The translations under genes and the position numbers were made by a program. The notes under the pieces are model-generated. The model was given only the letters and a program-made list of their open reading frames with translations, did no database searches and was not told the DNA's origin. A stretch of 64,000 bases of DNA from Leucobacter muris (GTDB lineage Bacteria; Actinomycetota; Actinomycetes; Actinomycetales; Microbacteriaceae), in the NCBI RefSeq assembly GCF_004028235.1, contig NZ_CP035037.1, positions 186,001-250,000 on the forward strand, written 5' to 3'. Shown here piece by piece: positions 1-8,543 of the stretch. Within the stretch, counting starts at the first letter, position 1. The number at the start of each line of letters is the position of its first letter.

Positions 1-243
1 CTCGACACCCGCGACTTGGGTGCCGGTGGCCCGGATGGCCGGGGTGATCAGCGCGATGATTCCTCCGAGGCGGGTGGCCGCACCGGCTCGGCGGGCGAGT
101 TCGACTCCAGCGGGGGCTTCGGTCTGAGCGGGCTGGCCGCCCGGGCCCGCGTCGTCGGGGGAGCGGTCGGATTCGGGGCGTCTCCGCTCGGCGGTGCGCG
201 CCTCGAAGTGCGCCTCGAAGCGGTGAGAGGAGAGAGCTCATGA
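1..243 (+). CDS. Sensor histidine kinase, C-terminal end only (5' truncated by window)
   Basis: The reading frame is open from the first base and ends in a TGA at 241-243. Its last residues hold a glycine box (FGLSGLAARA) followed by GG...PLGGARLEVRLE, which is the end of a HATPase_c domain as in NarL-partner (HisKA_3 type) kinases. The stop overlaps the start of the response regulator (ATGA, 240-243), so the two are co-translated. Known of the family: such kinases autophosphorylate on His and pass the phosphate to the partner regulator. The sensed signal cannot be told because the sensor part lies outside the window. Confidence 0.8.
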   Translation, partial: LDTRDLGAGGPDGRGDQRDDSSEAGGRTGSAGEFDSSGGFGLSGLAARARVVGGAVGFGASPLGGARLEVRLEAVRGESS

Positions 244-1013
244 TCCGAGTCATGGTGGTCGACGACCACCCCATCGTGCGCGCCGGTATCGTGGGGCTGC
301 TCGACACCGAGCCAGACTTCGAAGTGATCGCCGAGGCGCAGTCGGGCGAGCAGGCGATCGAGCTGGTGCCCGCTGTCCGACCCGACGTGGTGCTCATGGA
401 CCTGCGCATGCCCGGCATGGGCGGGGTCGAGGCCACACGGCGCATCGCGGAGTGGGCGGCCGGAGCCGCCGCCGACGGGCCCGTGCGCGTGCTCGTCTTC
501 ACCACTTACGAAGACGACGACCAGATCCTCGCGGCGATGGAAGCCGGCGCGGGCGGCTACCTCGTGAAGGCCGCACCCGCCGAAGAGCTCGCGGCGGGAG
601 TGCGAGCGGTCGCCGCCGGGCAGACGGTGCTCGCCCCCTCGGTAGCAGCGGCCCTGGCGACGGCGGCGCGTGGGCGCGCGAGCGAAAGCGGAGCCGGGGA
701 TGCGAGCGGGTCCAGGGGTGCGAGCGCACCCGGGGATGCAACCCGAGTCGGCGGCGCGAGCGCGCCCACCGGAACAGGCGAGCGCGGAGCCGCGGGCGGC
801 GAGCGAGCGTCGGATCCCTCGCCGCGGCTGACCGCTCGCGAAACCGAGATCCTCGCCCTCGTCGCCGAGGGGCTGAGCAACCCCGAGATCGCTGCGCGCC
901 TGTTCATCGGAGAGTCGACCGTGAAGACCCATCTGCTGCACGTCTTCGAGAAGCTCGCCGTCTCCGACCGCACCCGCGCCGTGATCCGAGCGATGCAGCT
1001 CGACCTGATCTGA
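240..1013 (+). CDS. NarL/FixJ-family response regulator
   Basis: 257 residues. The N-terminal receiver domain (about 1-125) has the acidic pair D8-D9, the phospho-acceptor D54 in VLMDLRMPG, the conserved Thr in the VFTTYED segment and the Lys in YLVKAAP. A LuxR-type helix-turn-helix follows from about residue 197 (LTARETEILALVAEGLSN ... STVKTH). The two domains are joined by an unusually long Ala/Gly/Ser-rich linker of about 50 residues with imperfect GASAP-like repeats; typical NarL proteins are about 210-220 residues. It is the cytoplasmic output of the kinase whose end precedes it. The target genes are not evident. No other gene follows in the operon: the next 650 bases are non-coding. Confidence 0.93.
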   Translation: MIRVMVVDDHPIVRAGIVGLLDTEPDFEVIAEAQSGEQAIELVPAVRPDVVLMDLRMPGMGGVEATRRIAEWAAGAAADGPVRVLVFTTYEDDDQILAAMEAGAGGYLVKAAPAEELAAGVRAVAAGQTVLAPSVAAALATAARGRASESGAGDASGSRGASAPGDATRVGGASAPTGTGERGAAGGERASDPSPRLTARETEILALVAEGLSNPEIAARLFIGESTVKTHLLHVFEKLAVSDRTRAVIRAMQLDLI

Positions 1014-1076
1014 GGGAGCCTGCTCCAGCCGACGCACTCGAAGTTCGGCGAACGAGGCACCTCCTCGGCGCAGGGC

Positions 1077-1500
1077 TGTGGATAATTACACCGGTGTAAT
1101 TCTGAGTAGCGCGGCCGCCGCATCCGCGTGGAATCGCCGCAGAAGCGGCCCGCGCACCGCCCCGAGCACAGCCGTGCCCGATCGTTTCCCACAGGCGCGA
1201 TCCGCGTCTGTGGATAATTACACCGCTGTAATTCGCCGCCTCGGGCGGCCGAAGCGCGCGATGGTCACGCTCACTCCGCCGAGCCCGCTGCGGCGACCCC
1301 GGGCTGCCGGATCCCGCGCGGTCTTCTCCGACTCGCACCAGCCCTGTGGATAATTGCACCGTTGTAGTTCGGGGCGCCCCCGCCCGCGGATCGCCGCGAG
1401 AGCGCCGCAGTGCAGGTCGACGGGCGCGTCTGTGGTGATCCGAGCACCTGATTCCCCACAGCCCCGAGCTGCGCCTGTGGATAATGACACTCCTGTAGTT
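1077..1500. repeat. Four-copy array of DnaA box fused to a palindrome
   Basis: Four direct repeats of about 25 bp start at 1077, 1209, 1345 and 1476 (spacing 132, 136 and 131 bp). Each begins with TGTGGATAA, the complement of the consensus DnaA box TTATCCACA, and runs straight into a palindrome. Copy 1 has a perfect 18-bp palindrome (AATTACACCGGTGTAATT, 1084-1101). Copy 2 differs in one base, and copies 3 and 4 are progressively degraded in the palindrome but keep the DnaA box intact. Just before copy 2, CCACAGGCGCG/CGCGTCTGTGG (1189-1213) forms a further hairpin. I see no gene between 1014 and 1665. Possible roles are DnaA titration or a regulator site; the palindrome is not one I can assign. 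Confidence 0.8.
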
Positions 1501-1556
1501 CCGTCTCCGGGAGAGCTCCTCGGGGCCGAGCTGTGCCCGCCCTCCCGCATCGGTGC

Positions 1557-1605
1557 TTGACAGGGGCGGGACGAGGCGCGTAGGTTCATTAGTGAAGTAA
1601 TGAAC
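1557..1605 (+). promoter_or_regulatory. Promoter and operator of the GntR/ABC operon
   Basis: A -35 TTGACA (1557-1562) and a -10 TAGGTT (1581-1586) are separated by 18 bp. A perfect inverted repeat GTTCATTA-N6-TAATGAAC (1584-1605) starts inside the -10 box and covers the expected transcription start. YtrA-type GntR regulators normally repress their own operon from such sites, so autorepression is inferred. Because the operator lies across the ATG at 1600, that ATG is unlikely to be the translation start. Confidence 0.8.
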
Positions 1606-1665
1606 CAGGGAAGCGCGCGGATCGAAGATCCCTCCCTTCCACCACCGAGAGAACGGAGGCGCCGG

Positions 1666-2088
1666 GTGTTCGACGACACGCGCCCGATCTTCCAGCAGCT
1701 CGCCGATCGCATCGCCGACGACGTGCTGCGGGGGGTCTACGCCGAAGAGGAGCAGGTGCCCTCCACCAACGAGCTGGCCGCGCACCTGCGCATCAATCCG
1801 GCGACCGCGGGCAAGGGCCTCGGCCTGCTCGTCGAGCGAGGCGTGCTCTACAAGCGTCGCGGCATCGGCATGTTCGTCGCGCCCGGCGCCCGATCCCTCA
1901 TCGCGAGCGAACGCCAGCGGGCGTTCGTGCAGCGATTCATCGTGCCGCTGCTGACCGAGGCGCGCAGCCTCGGGCTCGATGCGCCTGCCGTCGTACGGCT
2001 CGTCGAGCAGCAGGCAGTCGAGCAGCAGGCCGCCGAACGGCAAGCCGTCGCCCCACCCGCGGCGCAGCAAGCGAAGGAAGAACAATGA
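1666..2088 (+). CDS. GntR-family regulator, YtrA subfamily
   Basis: 140 residues from the GTG at 1666, which has GGAGG at 1655-1659; the upstream ATG at 1600 sits inside the operator and is rejected. The N-terminal winged helix-turn-helix (about residues 8-75; VPSTNELAAHLRINPATAGK) is followed by a short C-terminal helical region, as is usual in YtrA proteins, and a Gln/Ala-rich tail. It overlaps the ABC ATPase by ATGA. Regulators of this group control neighbouring ABC exporters that answer cell-envelope stress or antimicrobial peptides. This role is inferred from family and context; the inducer is unknown. Confidence 0.88.
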   Translation: MFDDTRPIFQQLADRIADDVLRGVYAEEEQVPSTNELAAHLRINPATAGKGLGLLVERGVLYKRRGIGMFVAPGARSLIASERQRAFVQRFIVPLLTEARSLGLDAPAVVRLVEQQAVEQQAAERQAVAPPAAQQAKEEQ

Positions 2089-3029
2089 CCGCATCAGTCA
2101 TCACCACTCGCGGCCTCACCCGCCGCTACAAGGGCGCGGCAGCGCTCGAAGACGTCACACTCGACATCGAGCCCGGTGTGATCACCGGGCTGCTGGGCCG
2201 CAACGGGGCGGGCAAGACCACGCTCATGTCACTCATCACGGCGCAGGATCGGCCGAGTGCCGGCACCGTGAGCGTGAACGGCCGCGACCCGTTCGAGCAC
2301 GCCGAGATCATCGAGCAGATGTGCTTCGTGCGCGACAACCAGCGCTACCCCGACGACTACAAGCTGAAGCACGCCATCCGCGCGGCCTCGATCTTCTACC
2401 CCCACTGGTCGCAGCAGCTCGCCGATCGGCTCATCGAGCTGTTCCGCATCCCCTCGAAGCCAGTGATCAAGAAGTTCTCGCGCGGCCAGCTGTCGGCCCT
2501 CGGTATCGTGCTGGGTCTCGCCTCGCGCTCGCCGATCACCTTCTTCGACGAGCCCTACCTGGGTCTCGACGCCACCGCGCGCGGCATCTTCTACGACGAG
2601 CTGCTGCGCGACTACGCGGCGCACCCGCGCACCATCATCCTCTCGACGCACCTCATCGACGAGATGGACCGTCTGCTCGAGCGGGTGATCGTGCTCGATC
2701 AGGGCCGAGTCGTGCGGCACGCCGACGTCGACGAGCTGCGCGGCGGCGCGTACCAGGTGGCGGGTAAGGCCGCCGCGGTCGAACGGTTCGTGCGGGACCG
2801 CCGGGCGCTCTCGCGCCGCACCATCGGGGGGCTCGGCACCGCCGTGCTCGAGGGAGTGCTCGGAGACGAGGATCGGGCGGAGGCCGCCTCCGGGGGGCTC
2901 GAGATCACGCCGGTCTCGCTGCAGGATCTCGTCGCCGCCTACGGTCTGGGAGACGCCGTCGACGACGGCGATCCGGCCGATCCCGAACTCGCCACCGTCT
3001 CGCCGCTCAGTGAAAGGAGCGCATCATGA
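2085..3029 (+). CDS. ABC transporter ATP-binding protein (YtrB-like)
   Basis: 314 residues. Walker A is GLLGRNGAGKTTL near residue 35. The signature region reads FSRGQLSALGI instead of LSGGQ, and Walker B is ITFFDEPYLGLD; the modified signature is common in YtrB-type ATPases linked to GntR regulators. A D-loop and the H-loop (LSTHLIDEM) follow. The last 90 residues are a variable extension. Start and stop both overlap neighbours by ATGA, so regulator, ATPase and permease are translationally coupled. It should act at the inner face of the membrane with the next gene product; the substrate is unknown. Confidence 0.9.
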   Translation: MTASVITTRGLTRRYKGAAALEDVTLDIEPGVITGLLGRNGAGKTTLMSLITAQDRPSAGTVSVNGRDPFEHAEIIEQMCFVRDNQRYPDDYKLKHAIRAASIFYPHWSQQLADRLIELFRIPSKPVIKKFSRGQLSALGIVLGLASRSPITFFDEPYLGLDATARGIFYDELLRDYAAHPRTIILSTHLIDEMDRLLERVIVLDQGRVVRHADVDELRGGAYQVAGKAAAVERFVRDRRALSRRTIGGLGTAVLEGVLGDEDRAEAASGGLEITPVSLQDLVAAYGLGDAVDDGDPADPELATVSPLSERSAS

Positions 3030-3739
3030 ATCGCGTCATCAAGGTGACGAAGCTGCACCTCAACAAGATCGGCACCTACGCGGTCACCCCGCTCATGATC
3101 CTGGCCGTGGTGATGGTGATCTCGATCATCATCCAGCTCGCGATCCAGCGCAGCACCGGCGTCGGTCCGTCGTCGCCCGAGTACGCCGAGAACGCCCGCT
3201 GGAACCAGGCGATCCTGTGGTCGCTCCCGGGATTCCTCGTCTACTACGGAGTGCAGGCCATCGCGACGACCTACCCGTTCGGGCTGGCGCTCGGTGTGAC
3301 CCGCCGCAACTTCATCCTCGGCACCGCGCTCGCGAACGCGGTGCAGGCAGCCTACGTGGCGGTGCTGCTGCTCGTGCTGCTCGGCCTCGAGCTCGCGACG
3401 AACCACTGGTTCATGGGCCTGTACGTGCTCGACGTCTACGTGACGGGGTCGGGCGACCCCGTGATCCTGGGGCTCGCCGGCTTCCTCGGAACGCTGTCCT
3501 GCCTCACGATCGGCGGCCTCTTCGGCGCGGTGTGGGTGCGATTCGGCCCGAAGGGTCCGGCGATCATGGGCCTCGCACTGGGCCTCGTGCTCGCCATCGG
3601 GCTGCTGCTGCTCGCACCGCAGCTCGGAGAGATCGTCGCGGGGATCACCGGGGCGTGGCTCGCGCTCGTCGCCGTGCTGGTGATGGTGGTCTGCCTGATC
3701 GGCACCTGGTTCGCGATGCGCCGGGCATCGGTGCGGTAG
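3026..3739 (+). CDS. ABC transporter permease of the GntR operon
   Basis: 237 residues with about six hydrophobic segments (near 15-38, 65-85, 100-125, 140-170, 175-200 and 205-230). It has no clear sequence motif but is positioned and sized like the membrane partner of YtrB-type ATPases. It overlaps the ATPase gene by ATGA and ends the operon; the next gene is convergent. Function is inferred from context: export or detoxification of an envelope-active compound, or an envelope stress response. Confidence 0.8.
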   Translation: MNRVIKVTKLHLNKIGTYAVTPLMILAVVMVISIIIQLAIQRSTGVGPSSPEYAENARWNQAILWSLPGFLVYYGVQAIATTYPFGLALGVTRRNFILGTALANAVQAAYVAVLLLVLLGLELATNHWFMGLYVLDVYVTGSGDPVILGLAGFLGTLSCLTIGGLFGAVWVRFGPKGPAIMGLALGLVLAIGLLLLAPQLGEIVAGITGAWLALVAVLVMVVCLIGTWFAMRRASVR

Positions 3740-3817
3740 AGGCCCGGCTCCGACCGGGCGCGACCCGACGCCGCGGCCGGCCGCGACCCGCCACCGCCCC
3801 GACCCCCGCTTCGCGGC

Positions 3818-5350
3818 TCAGAGAGCCGCAGGGAGCCTCGCGCTGGCCCCGTCGGTGAACGCGTTCTTCGGAACGAAGCAGAGCAGCGCCGCGGCGACGA
3901 GCGCGGTGACGCCGCAGATCGCCCACACGGTGAAGTATCCGGCGAGGGATCCGGCGGTGCCCTCGGCGGCGGCGCCCGTCGCGCCGTGCATGAGGGCGAT
4001 GCCGAAGGCGGCCGATGCGACCGCGCCGCCGACCGTCTTCACCGAGTTCGTGAGCCCGGTCGCCACCCCCGTCTGCGCGGCGGGCGCCGCCGAGGCCGCG
4101 GCGGCCGGGAGCGCGGCGACGAGCGCGCCGGAGCCGACGCCCGCGATCATCATGTTGGCGGTGACCTGCGCGTAGCTCTCGTGGAGCGGCAGGAACAGCA
4201 GGTATCCCACCCCCACCAGGCCCGCGGCGCCGATGAGGGTGATCCGCGGGGTGGTCCAGCGGGCGATCTTCGGGAAGAGCAGGGCACCCGCGATCATCGC
4301 CACGAGGTACAGCCCGATGATGAGCGAGGTCGTGAAGCCGCTGGTGCCGAGCCCGTAACCGTACACTTCGGGGTCGGTGCGCGCGAAGGTCGACAGCGGG
4401 GCCTGCGCACCGAGCACGCTGACGCCGAAGAGCCCCGCGGTGATAAACACCGGTGCCAGTGCCGGCGAGCGGAACATGCGCACGTCGATGAGCGGGTCGG
4501 GCTGCCGCAGCTCGACGAGCACGAACGGCACGACGAGGGCGAGGCCGAGCGCGGTCACGATCCAGGCCGCGGGATCGGCGGGGCCGTTCAGCCGCAGCAG
4601 GCTGAGGCCGCCGGTGAAGGCGATGAGCGCGAGCGAGACCAGCACGAGCCCCGCGAGGTCGAGCCGCCCGCCCGGTCGCAGGTCGGTCTCGCGCACGCCG
4701 AACGCGACGACGAAGAAGCACGCGACGACGAAGGCCGCGGGCACGAGCAGCACGACCTGCAGCGGCAGCAGGTCGATGAGCCGGCCCCCGAGCAGCGCCC
4801 CGAGGATCGCGCCGAGCTCGAGGAACGCCACGAGAATGCCGGCGGCCCGCGCGGTCAGCAGCGACGAGCCCTCGCGGCCGCGGCTGCGGGACCAGATGAT
4901 CGCGATCTCGAGCGGCAGCCAGACCACGTAGAAGCCCTGCAGGGCCCAGGCCACCAGGAACACCGCGAACGAGTCGGTGAACGGCAGCGCGAGCGACGCG
5001 GCCGCGGTGAGCGCGGTCGACCACAGCAGCATGCGCTTGTGCCCGAACATGTCGCCCAGCTTCGCGAAGGCGGGCACCACGAGCGCCGAGAGCATGAGCT
5101 GCGTGCCCTCGAGCCAGTTCACGTCGGCGTCGTGCACGCCGAGGTGCCGGGCGATGTCGGTGAGCATCGGCGTGTAGTAGCCCTGCAGGATGCCGCTCGT
5201 GAGCTCGACGAAGGCCAGGAAACCGACGACTCCCGCGAGGGCACCCAGTCGCACGCGTGGCTTCGTGGCGGGGGAGGGGCCGACGCCGGCGAGGCCGGAG
5301 AAGCGCGGTGCGCCGGTCGAGGCGTCGCGATCGCGAGGAGTCGTGCTCAT
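3818..5350 (-). CDS. MFS transporter, DHA2-like (14 TM) exporter
   Basis: 510 residues from the ATG at 5350, whose codon overlaps the stop of the peptidase gene upstream (ATGA). After a 30-residue cytoplasmic tail there are about 14 hydrophobic segments. The loop between TM2 and TM3 holds KLGDMFGHKRM, the MFS motif A (G-x3-D-x2-G-x-R/K-x). Fourteen segments and the overall layout fit drug:H+ antiporter family 2. The substrate cannot be predicted. A reading frame in the same phase runs on upstream to 6178 but is only a shadow of the peptidase gene. Confidence 0.9.
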   Translation of the reverse strand: MSTTPRDRDASTGAPRFSGLAGVGPSPATKPRVRLGALAGVVGFLAFVELTSGILQGYYTPMLTDIARHLGVHDADVNWLEGTQLMLSALVVPAFAKLGDMFGHKRMLLWSTALTAAASLALPFTDSFAVFLVAWALQGFYVVWLPLEIAIIWSRSRGREGSSLLTARAAGILVAFLELGAILGALLGGRLIDLLPLQVVLLVPAAFVVACFFVVAFGVRETDLRPGGRLDLAGLVLVSLALIAFTGGLSLLRLNGPADPAAWIVTALGLALVVPFVLVELRQPDPLIDVRMFRSPALAPVFITAGLFGVSVLGAQAPLSTFARTDPEVYGYGLGTSGFTTSLIIGLYLVAMIAGALLFPKIARWTTPRITLIGAAGLVGVGYLLFLPLHESYAQVTANMMIAGVGSGALVAALPAAAASAAPAAQTGVATGLTNSVKTVGGAVASAAFGIALMHGATGAAAEGTAGSLAGYFTVWAICGVTALVAAALLCFVPKNAFTDGASARLPAAL

Positions 5351-6696
5351 GCCGGCAGCCCTTCGATGAGACGGCGGTGGAAGAGCTCGCCGCGCGCCAG
5401 CTCGGAGACCTCGACGCGCTCGTCGACGCCGTGGATCGAGGCGCGCTGCTCGGCGTTCATCATGAGCGGTGCGAAGCGGTAGGTCGCCGGGGCGTAGCGG
5501 TGGAAGTAGCGGGAGTCGGTCGCCGCCATCGTCACGTACGGCACGGCCACCGCGTCGGGGTGCGACGCCGCGATCGCGTCGGCGATCAGCGCGAACTGCG
5601 GGCCGTCCGAGGGGGACTCGGGTGACGCGTCGTTGCCCTCGAGCACCTCGACCGACACCGCCTCGTCCCCGATGCGGCGCCGCAGCCGCCGCGCCGCGCC
5701 CTCCACCGTCTCGCCGAGTGCGAGCCGCAGGTTGACCGTGGCGCTCGCCTCCGAGGGCAGCACGTTGTTCGCGGTGCCGCCCGAGAGCCTGGTCGGCGCG
5801 ATCGTCGTGCGCACGAGCGCCGCCGCCTCCCCGCCGAGCGCGGCGAAGACGCGCGCGTTCAGCCAGGGCCACGCGGCGAGCAGCCGGTAGAGCGGCCGCC
5901 CGATCCCGCGCGACCGCGGCGCGAAGAGTCCGAGCATGCGCGGGATCGCGCGGGGCGCTCGGGCCCGGAACGTGCCGGGCGACAGCCGGTTCACGGCGCG
6001 GGCGACGCGGCCCACGGCGGTGAGGTCGGGCGGCACGGAGGCGTGCCCGCCCTCGCCCCTCGCGCTGATCCGCACGGTGACGATCCCCTTCTCTCCCACC
6101 CCCACCATCGCGGCGGTGCCGGTGACGAACGGCAGCGGCGCGTCGGTCACGGCGCCGCCCTCGTCGAGCACGATCCACGGCCTGATGCCTCGCTCGTGCA
6201 GCGTGTCCGAGATGACCCTGGCGGCGGCGCCGAAGGTCTCCTCGTTGCCGCCGAACGACAGCAGCACGTCTCGCGCCGGCGTGAACCCGGCGGCGAGCAG
6301 GTTCTCGACGGCCTCGAGCACCACCAGCAGGGGGCCCTTGTCGTCGAGCGCGCCCCGGCCGTGCACGAAGCCGCCCTCGACGCGGCCCTCGAACGCGGGA
6401 AAGCGCTATCCGTCATCGGGGTGCACCGGCACCACGTCGTAGTGGGCCATGAGCACGGCGGGATCGGCGGCGGCGTTGCGGCCCGGCCAGCGGAAGAGCA
6501 GGCCGAACTCGGTGATGCGCTCGCGCTCCAGGTGTTCGTGCACGAGCGGGTAGAGCTCTTCGAGCAGTTCGACGAAGGTCTCGAAGGGCTCCTGGCCGCG
6601 CTGCGCGAGCTCGGCCGAGACCGTCGGGATGCGGATCATGCGCGAGAGGCGCGACTCGGCGCCCGGACGGGGAGTGACATCGACGTTGGCTGCCAT
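5347..6696 (-). pseudogene. M20-family metallopeptidase gene with an in-frame amber codon
   Basis: The full frame would give 449 residues of an M20/ArgE/carboxypeptidase-S type zinc peptidase. The first metal ligand region is VLMAHYDVVPVHPDD, the second GRGALDDKG, then GGNEETFG, and a dimerisation domain follows. Codon 97, directly after VHPDDG, is TAG (6408-6406) where a Trp (TGG) is expected from the family (DDGWxxPPF). The frame continues without any shift on both sides, so one base separates this from an intact gene. The start ATG (6696) follows TATACT by 6 nt, a leaderless arrangement. Real nonsense mutation, sequencing error or readthrough are all possible. It is co-transcribed with the MFS gene. 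Confidence 0.85.
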
Positions 6697-6797
6697 CGGG
6701 CCAGTATATTTCGGTGCCGGTGCCGCCGCCGTCGACGCCCGTCGGATGCGGGAGTCAGCGCGTCTGGAAGGAACTCTGCATTCTCCCGGCGCGAACG

Positions 6798-6847
6798 CGG
6801 AGTCCCGCACCGCTGCTTCCCGGGGGATGCGGCGGTGCGGGACTCCG
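6798..6847 (-). terminator. Strong hairpin between symporter and peptidase genes
   Basis: A perfect 16-bp inverted repeat (CGGAGTCCCGCACCGC at 6798-6813 and its complement at 6832-6847) encloses an 18-nt loop. It lies just downstream of the stop of the symporter gene and upstream of the leaderless peptidase promoter. No U-tract follows, so it is a probable but not canonical terminator. Confidence 0.55.
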
Positions 6848-6882
6848 AGTCGGGGGAGGGGCCCTGCGAGGGCCCAGGCGCG

Positions 6883-8316
6883 CTACACCTTCGCGGGTGC
6901 CGGATCCCGGATCTCGTCCGACGACGGGCCCTCGGGGCGATCGGCCGCGGCCTCCACGTCGGTGTTGTCGAAGGCCTGGCCCTTGCGGGGGGCGTTGTAG
7001 AGATCGACATCGAGGATGCCCTCGCGCTTCGCGACGATGGCGGGCACGAGCGCCTGGCCGGCTACGTTGACCGCGGTGCGGCCCATGTCGATGATCGGGT
7101 CGACCGCGAGCAGCAGGCCGACTCCCTCGAGGGGCAGGCCGAGCGTCGACAGGGTCAGCGTGAGCATGACGGTGGCGCCGGTGGTGCCGGCGGTCGCGGC
7201 CGAGCCCACCACCGAGACGAGCACGATCAGCAGGTACTGCACGATCGTCAGGTCGATGCCGAAGAACTGCGCGATGAAGATCGCGGCCACGGCCGGGTAG
7301 ATCGCGGCGCAGCCGTCCATCTTGGTGGTCGCGCCCAGGGGCACCGCGAACGAGGCGTAACCGCGGGGTACGCCCAGGTTGCGCTCCGTGACCCGCTGGG
7401 TGAGCGGCAGGGTGCCGATCGACGAGCGGCTCACGAAGCCGAGCTGCACCGCGGGCCACACGCCCGAGAAGTACTGCCTGACCGAGAGGCCGTGAGCCTT
7501 CACCAGCACGGGGTAGACGACGAACAGCACGAGTGCGAGGCCGAGGTAGAGCACCGCCACGAACCAGGTGAGCGAGCCCATCTTGTTCCAGCCGTACTCG
7601 GCGACGGCGTTGCCGATGAGGCCGAGGGTGCCGAGGGGTGCGATGCGGATGATCCGCCACAGCACCTTCTGGATCACCGCGAGCGCCGACTCGGTGAGGC
7701 GGATGAACGGCTCGGCCTTCTCGCCGATCTTGAGCGCGGCGATGCCGACCGCGACCGAGATGACGATCACCTGCAGCACGTTGAAGCTCGCGGATCCGGT
7801 GAACGCGCCGGTGTCGGCGTCGACGCCGCCGCTCACGCCGAGGCCCAGGAAGTTCGAGGGCACGAGGCCGGTCAGGAAGTTCCACCAGGTGCCGACGGCG
7901 TAGGGGTCGCCGGTCTCGAGCTCGGCCTGCGAGGCGTGGGAGCCGGGCTGCAGCGTCACGCCGAGCACGATGCCGATGGTCACCGCGATGAGCGCGGTGA
8001 TCGCGAACCACAGCAGGGTCTGACCGGCCAGGCGTGCGGCGTTCGTGACCTGTCGCAGGCCGACGATGCTCGACACGATCGCGGTGAAGATGAGCGGCAC
8101 GACGGCGGCGCGCAGCAGCGAGACGTAGCTGCTGCCGATGGTGGAGAGGGTGGCGTGCAGGCCGTTCTTGTTGCCCTCGGCATCGGCGCCGAGCGACATC
8201 GCGATGCCGCCGAGCACGAGGCCGAGGACCAGGGCGGCGAGGATCTGCCAGCCGAACGACGTCATCCACTTGGGGAGGCGGCGCCGCGTTTCGGGGGCGG
8301 TCGGAGTTGTCGACAC
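6883..8316 (-). CDS. DAACS-family dicarboxylate/amino acid:cation symporter
   Basis: 477 residues if started at the GTG at 8316, which has AAGGA about 10 nt upstream; a longer in-frame ATG at 8421 adds 35 residues without family character. The protein shows the DAACS layout: several N-terminal helices, the serine-rich region (SRSSIGTLPLT), the conserved ATTKMDGCA stretch of hairpin 2 and the AAVDPIIDMGRTAVNV segment near the C-terminus. The family couples uptake of glutamate, aspartate or C4-dicarboxylates to Na+ or H+. No regulator lies next to it. An own promoter is expected in the 8317-8543 gap, which it shares with the divergent yajQ gene. Confidence 0.92.
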   Translation of the reverse strand: MSTTPTAPETRRRLPKWMTSFGWQILAALVLGLVLGGIAMSLGADAEGNKNGLHATLSTIGSSYVSLLRAAVVPLIFTAIVSSIVGLRQVTNAARLAGQTLLWFAITALIAVTIGIVLGVTLQPGSHASQAELETGDPYAVGTWWNFLTGLVPSNFLGLGVSGGVDADTGAFTGSASFNVLQVIVISVAVGIAALKIGEKAEPFIRLTESALAVIQKVLWRIIRIAPLGTLGLIGNAVAEYGWNKMGSLTWFVAVLYLGLALVLFVVYPVLVKAHGLSVRQYFSGVWPAVQLGFVSRSSIGTLPLTQRVTERNLGVPRGYASFAVPLGATTKMDGCAAIYPAVAAIFIAQFFGIDLTIVQYLLIVLVSVVGSAATAGTTGATVMLTLTLSTLGLPLEGVGLLLAVDPIIDMGRTAVNVAGQALVPAIVAKREGILDVDLYNAPRKGQAFDNTDVEAAADRPEGPSSDEIRDPAPAKV

Positions 8317-8543
8317 GACGAGGGGTTCCTTTCGGTGGGGAAGCGCGGGATCGGGCGATAGGGGCGGATCCGCGCGGAGTGCATGCGGGCGCGAAGCCCG
8401 GGCCGCAGAAGAGTCTAGCAACCTATTCGCGAAAGTTATTCCAGGTATTGCGAACCGTTGAGTTGGGGTGCTCGCGCGCCCGTCCGCTCGCGTGCCTGTC
8501 GGCGGGTCTGCCGCTCCGCTGCGAGGCCGGGTAGTCTGGCCCT

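Noticed and set aside
1077..1500. CRISPR array
   Set aside because: Only four repeats, spacers over 100 bp and the repeat contains a DnaA box; no cas genes.
1600..1665. Upstream ATG start for the GntR regulator
   Set aside because: It lies inside the operator; the GTG at 1666 has a good Shine-Dalgarno sequence and fits the family start.
3818..6178. One giant reading frame joining MFS transporter and upstream sequence
   Set aside because: The part above 5350 is a shadow of the M20 peptidase gene in another frame.
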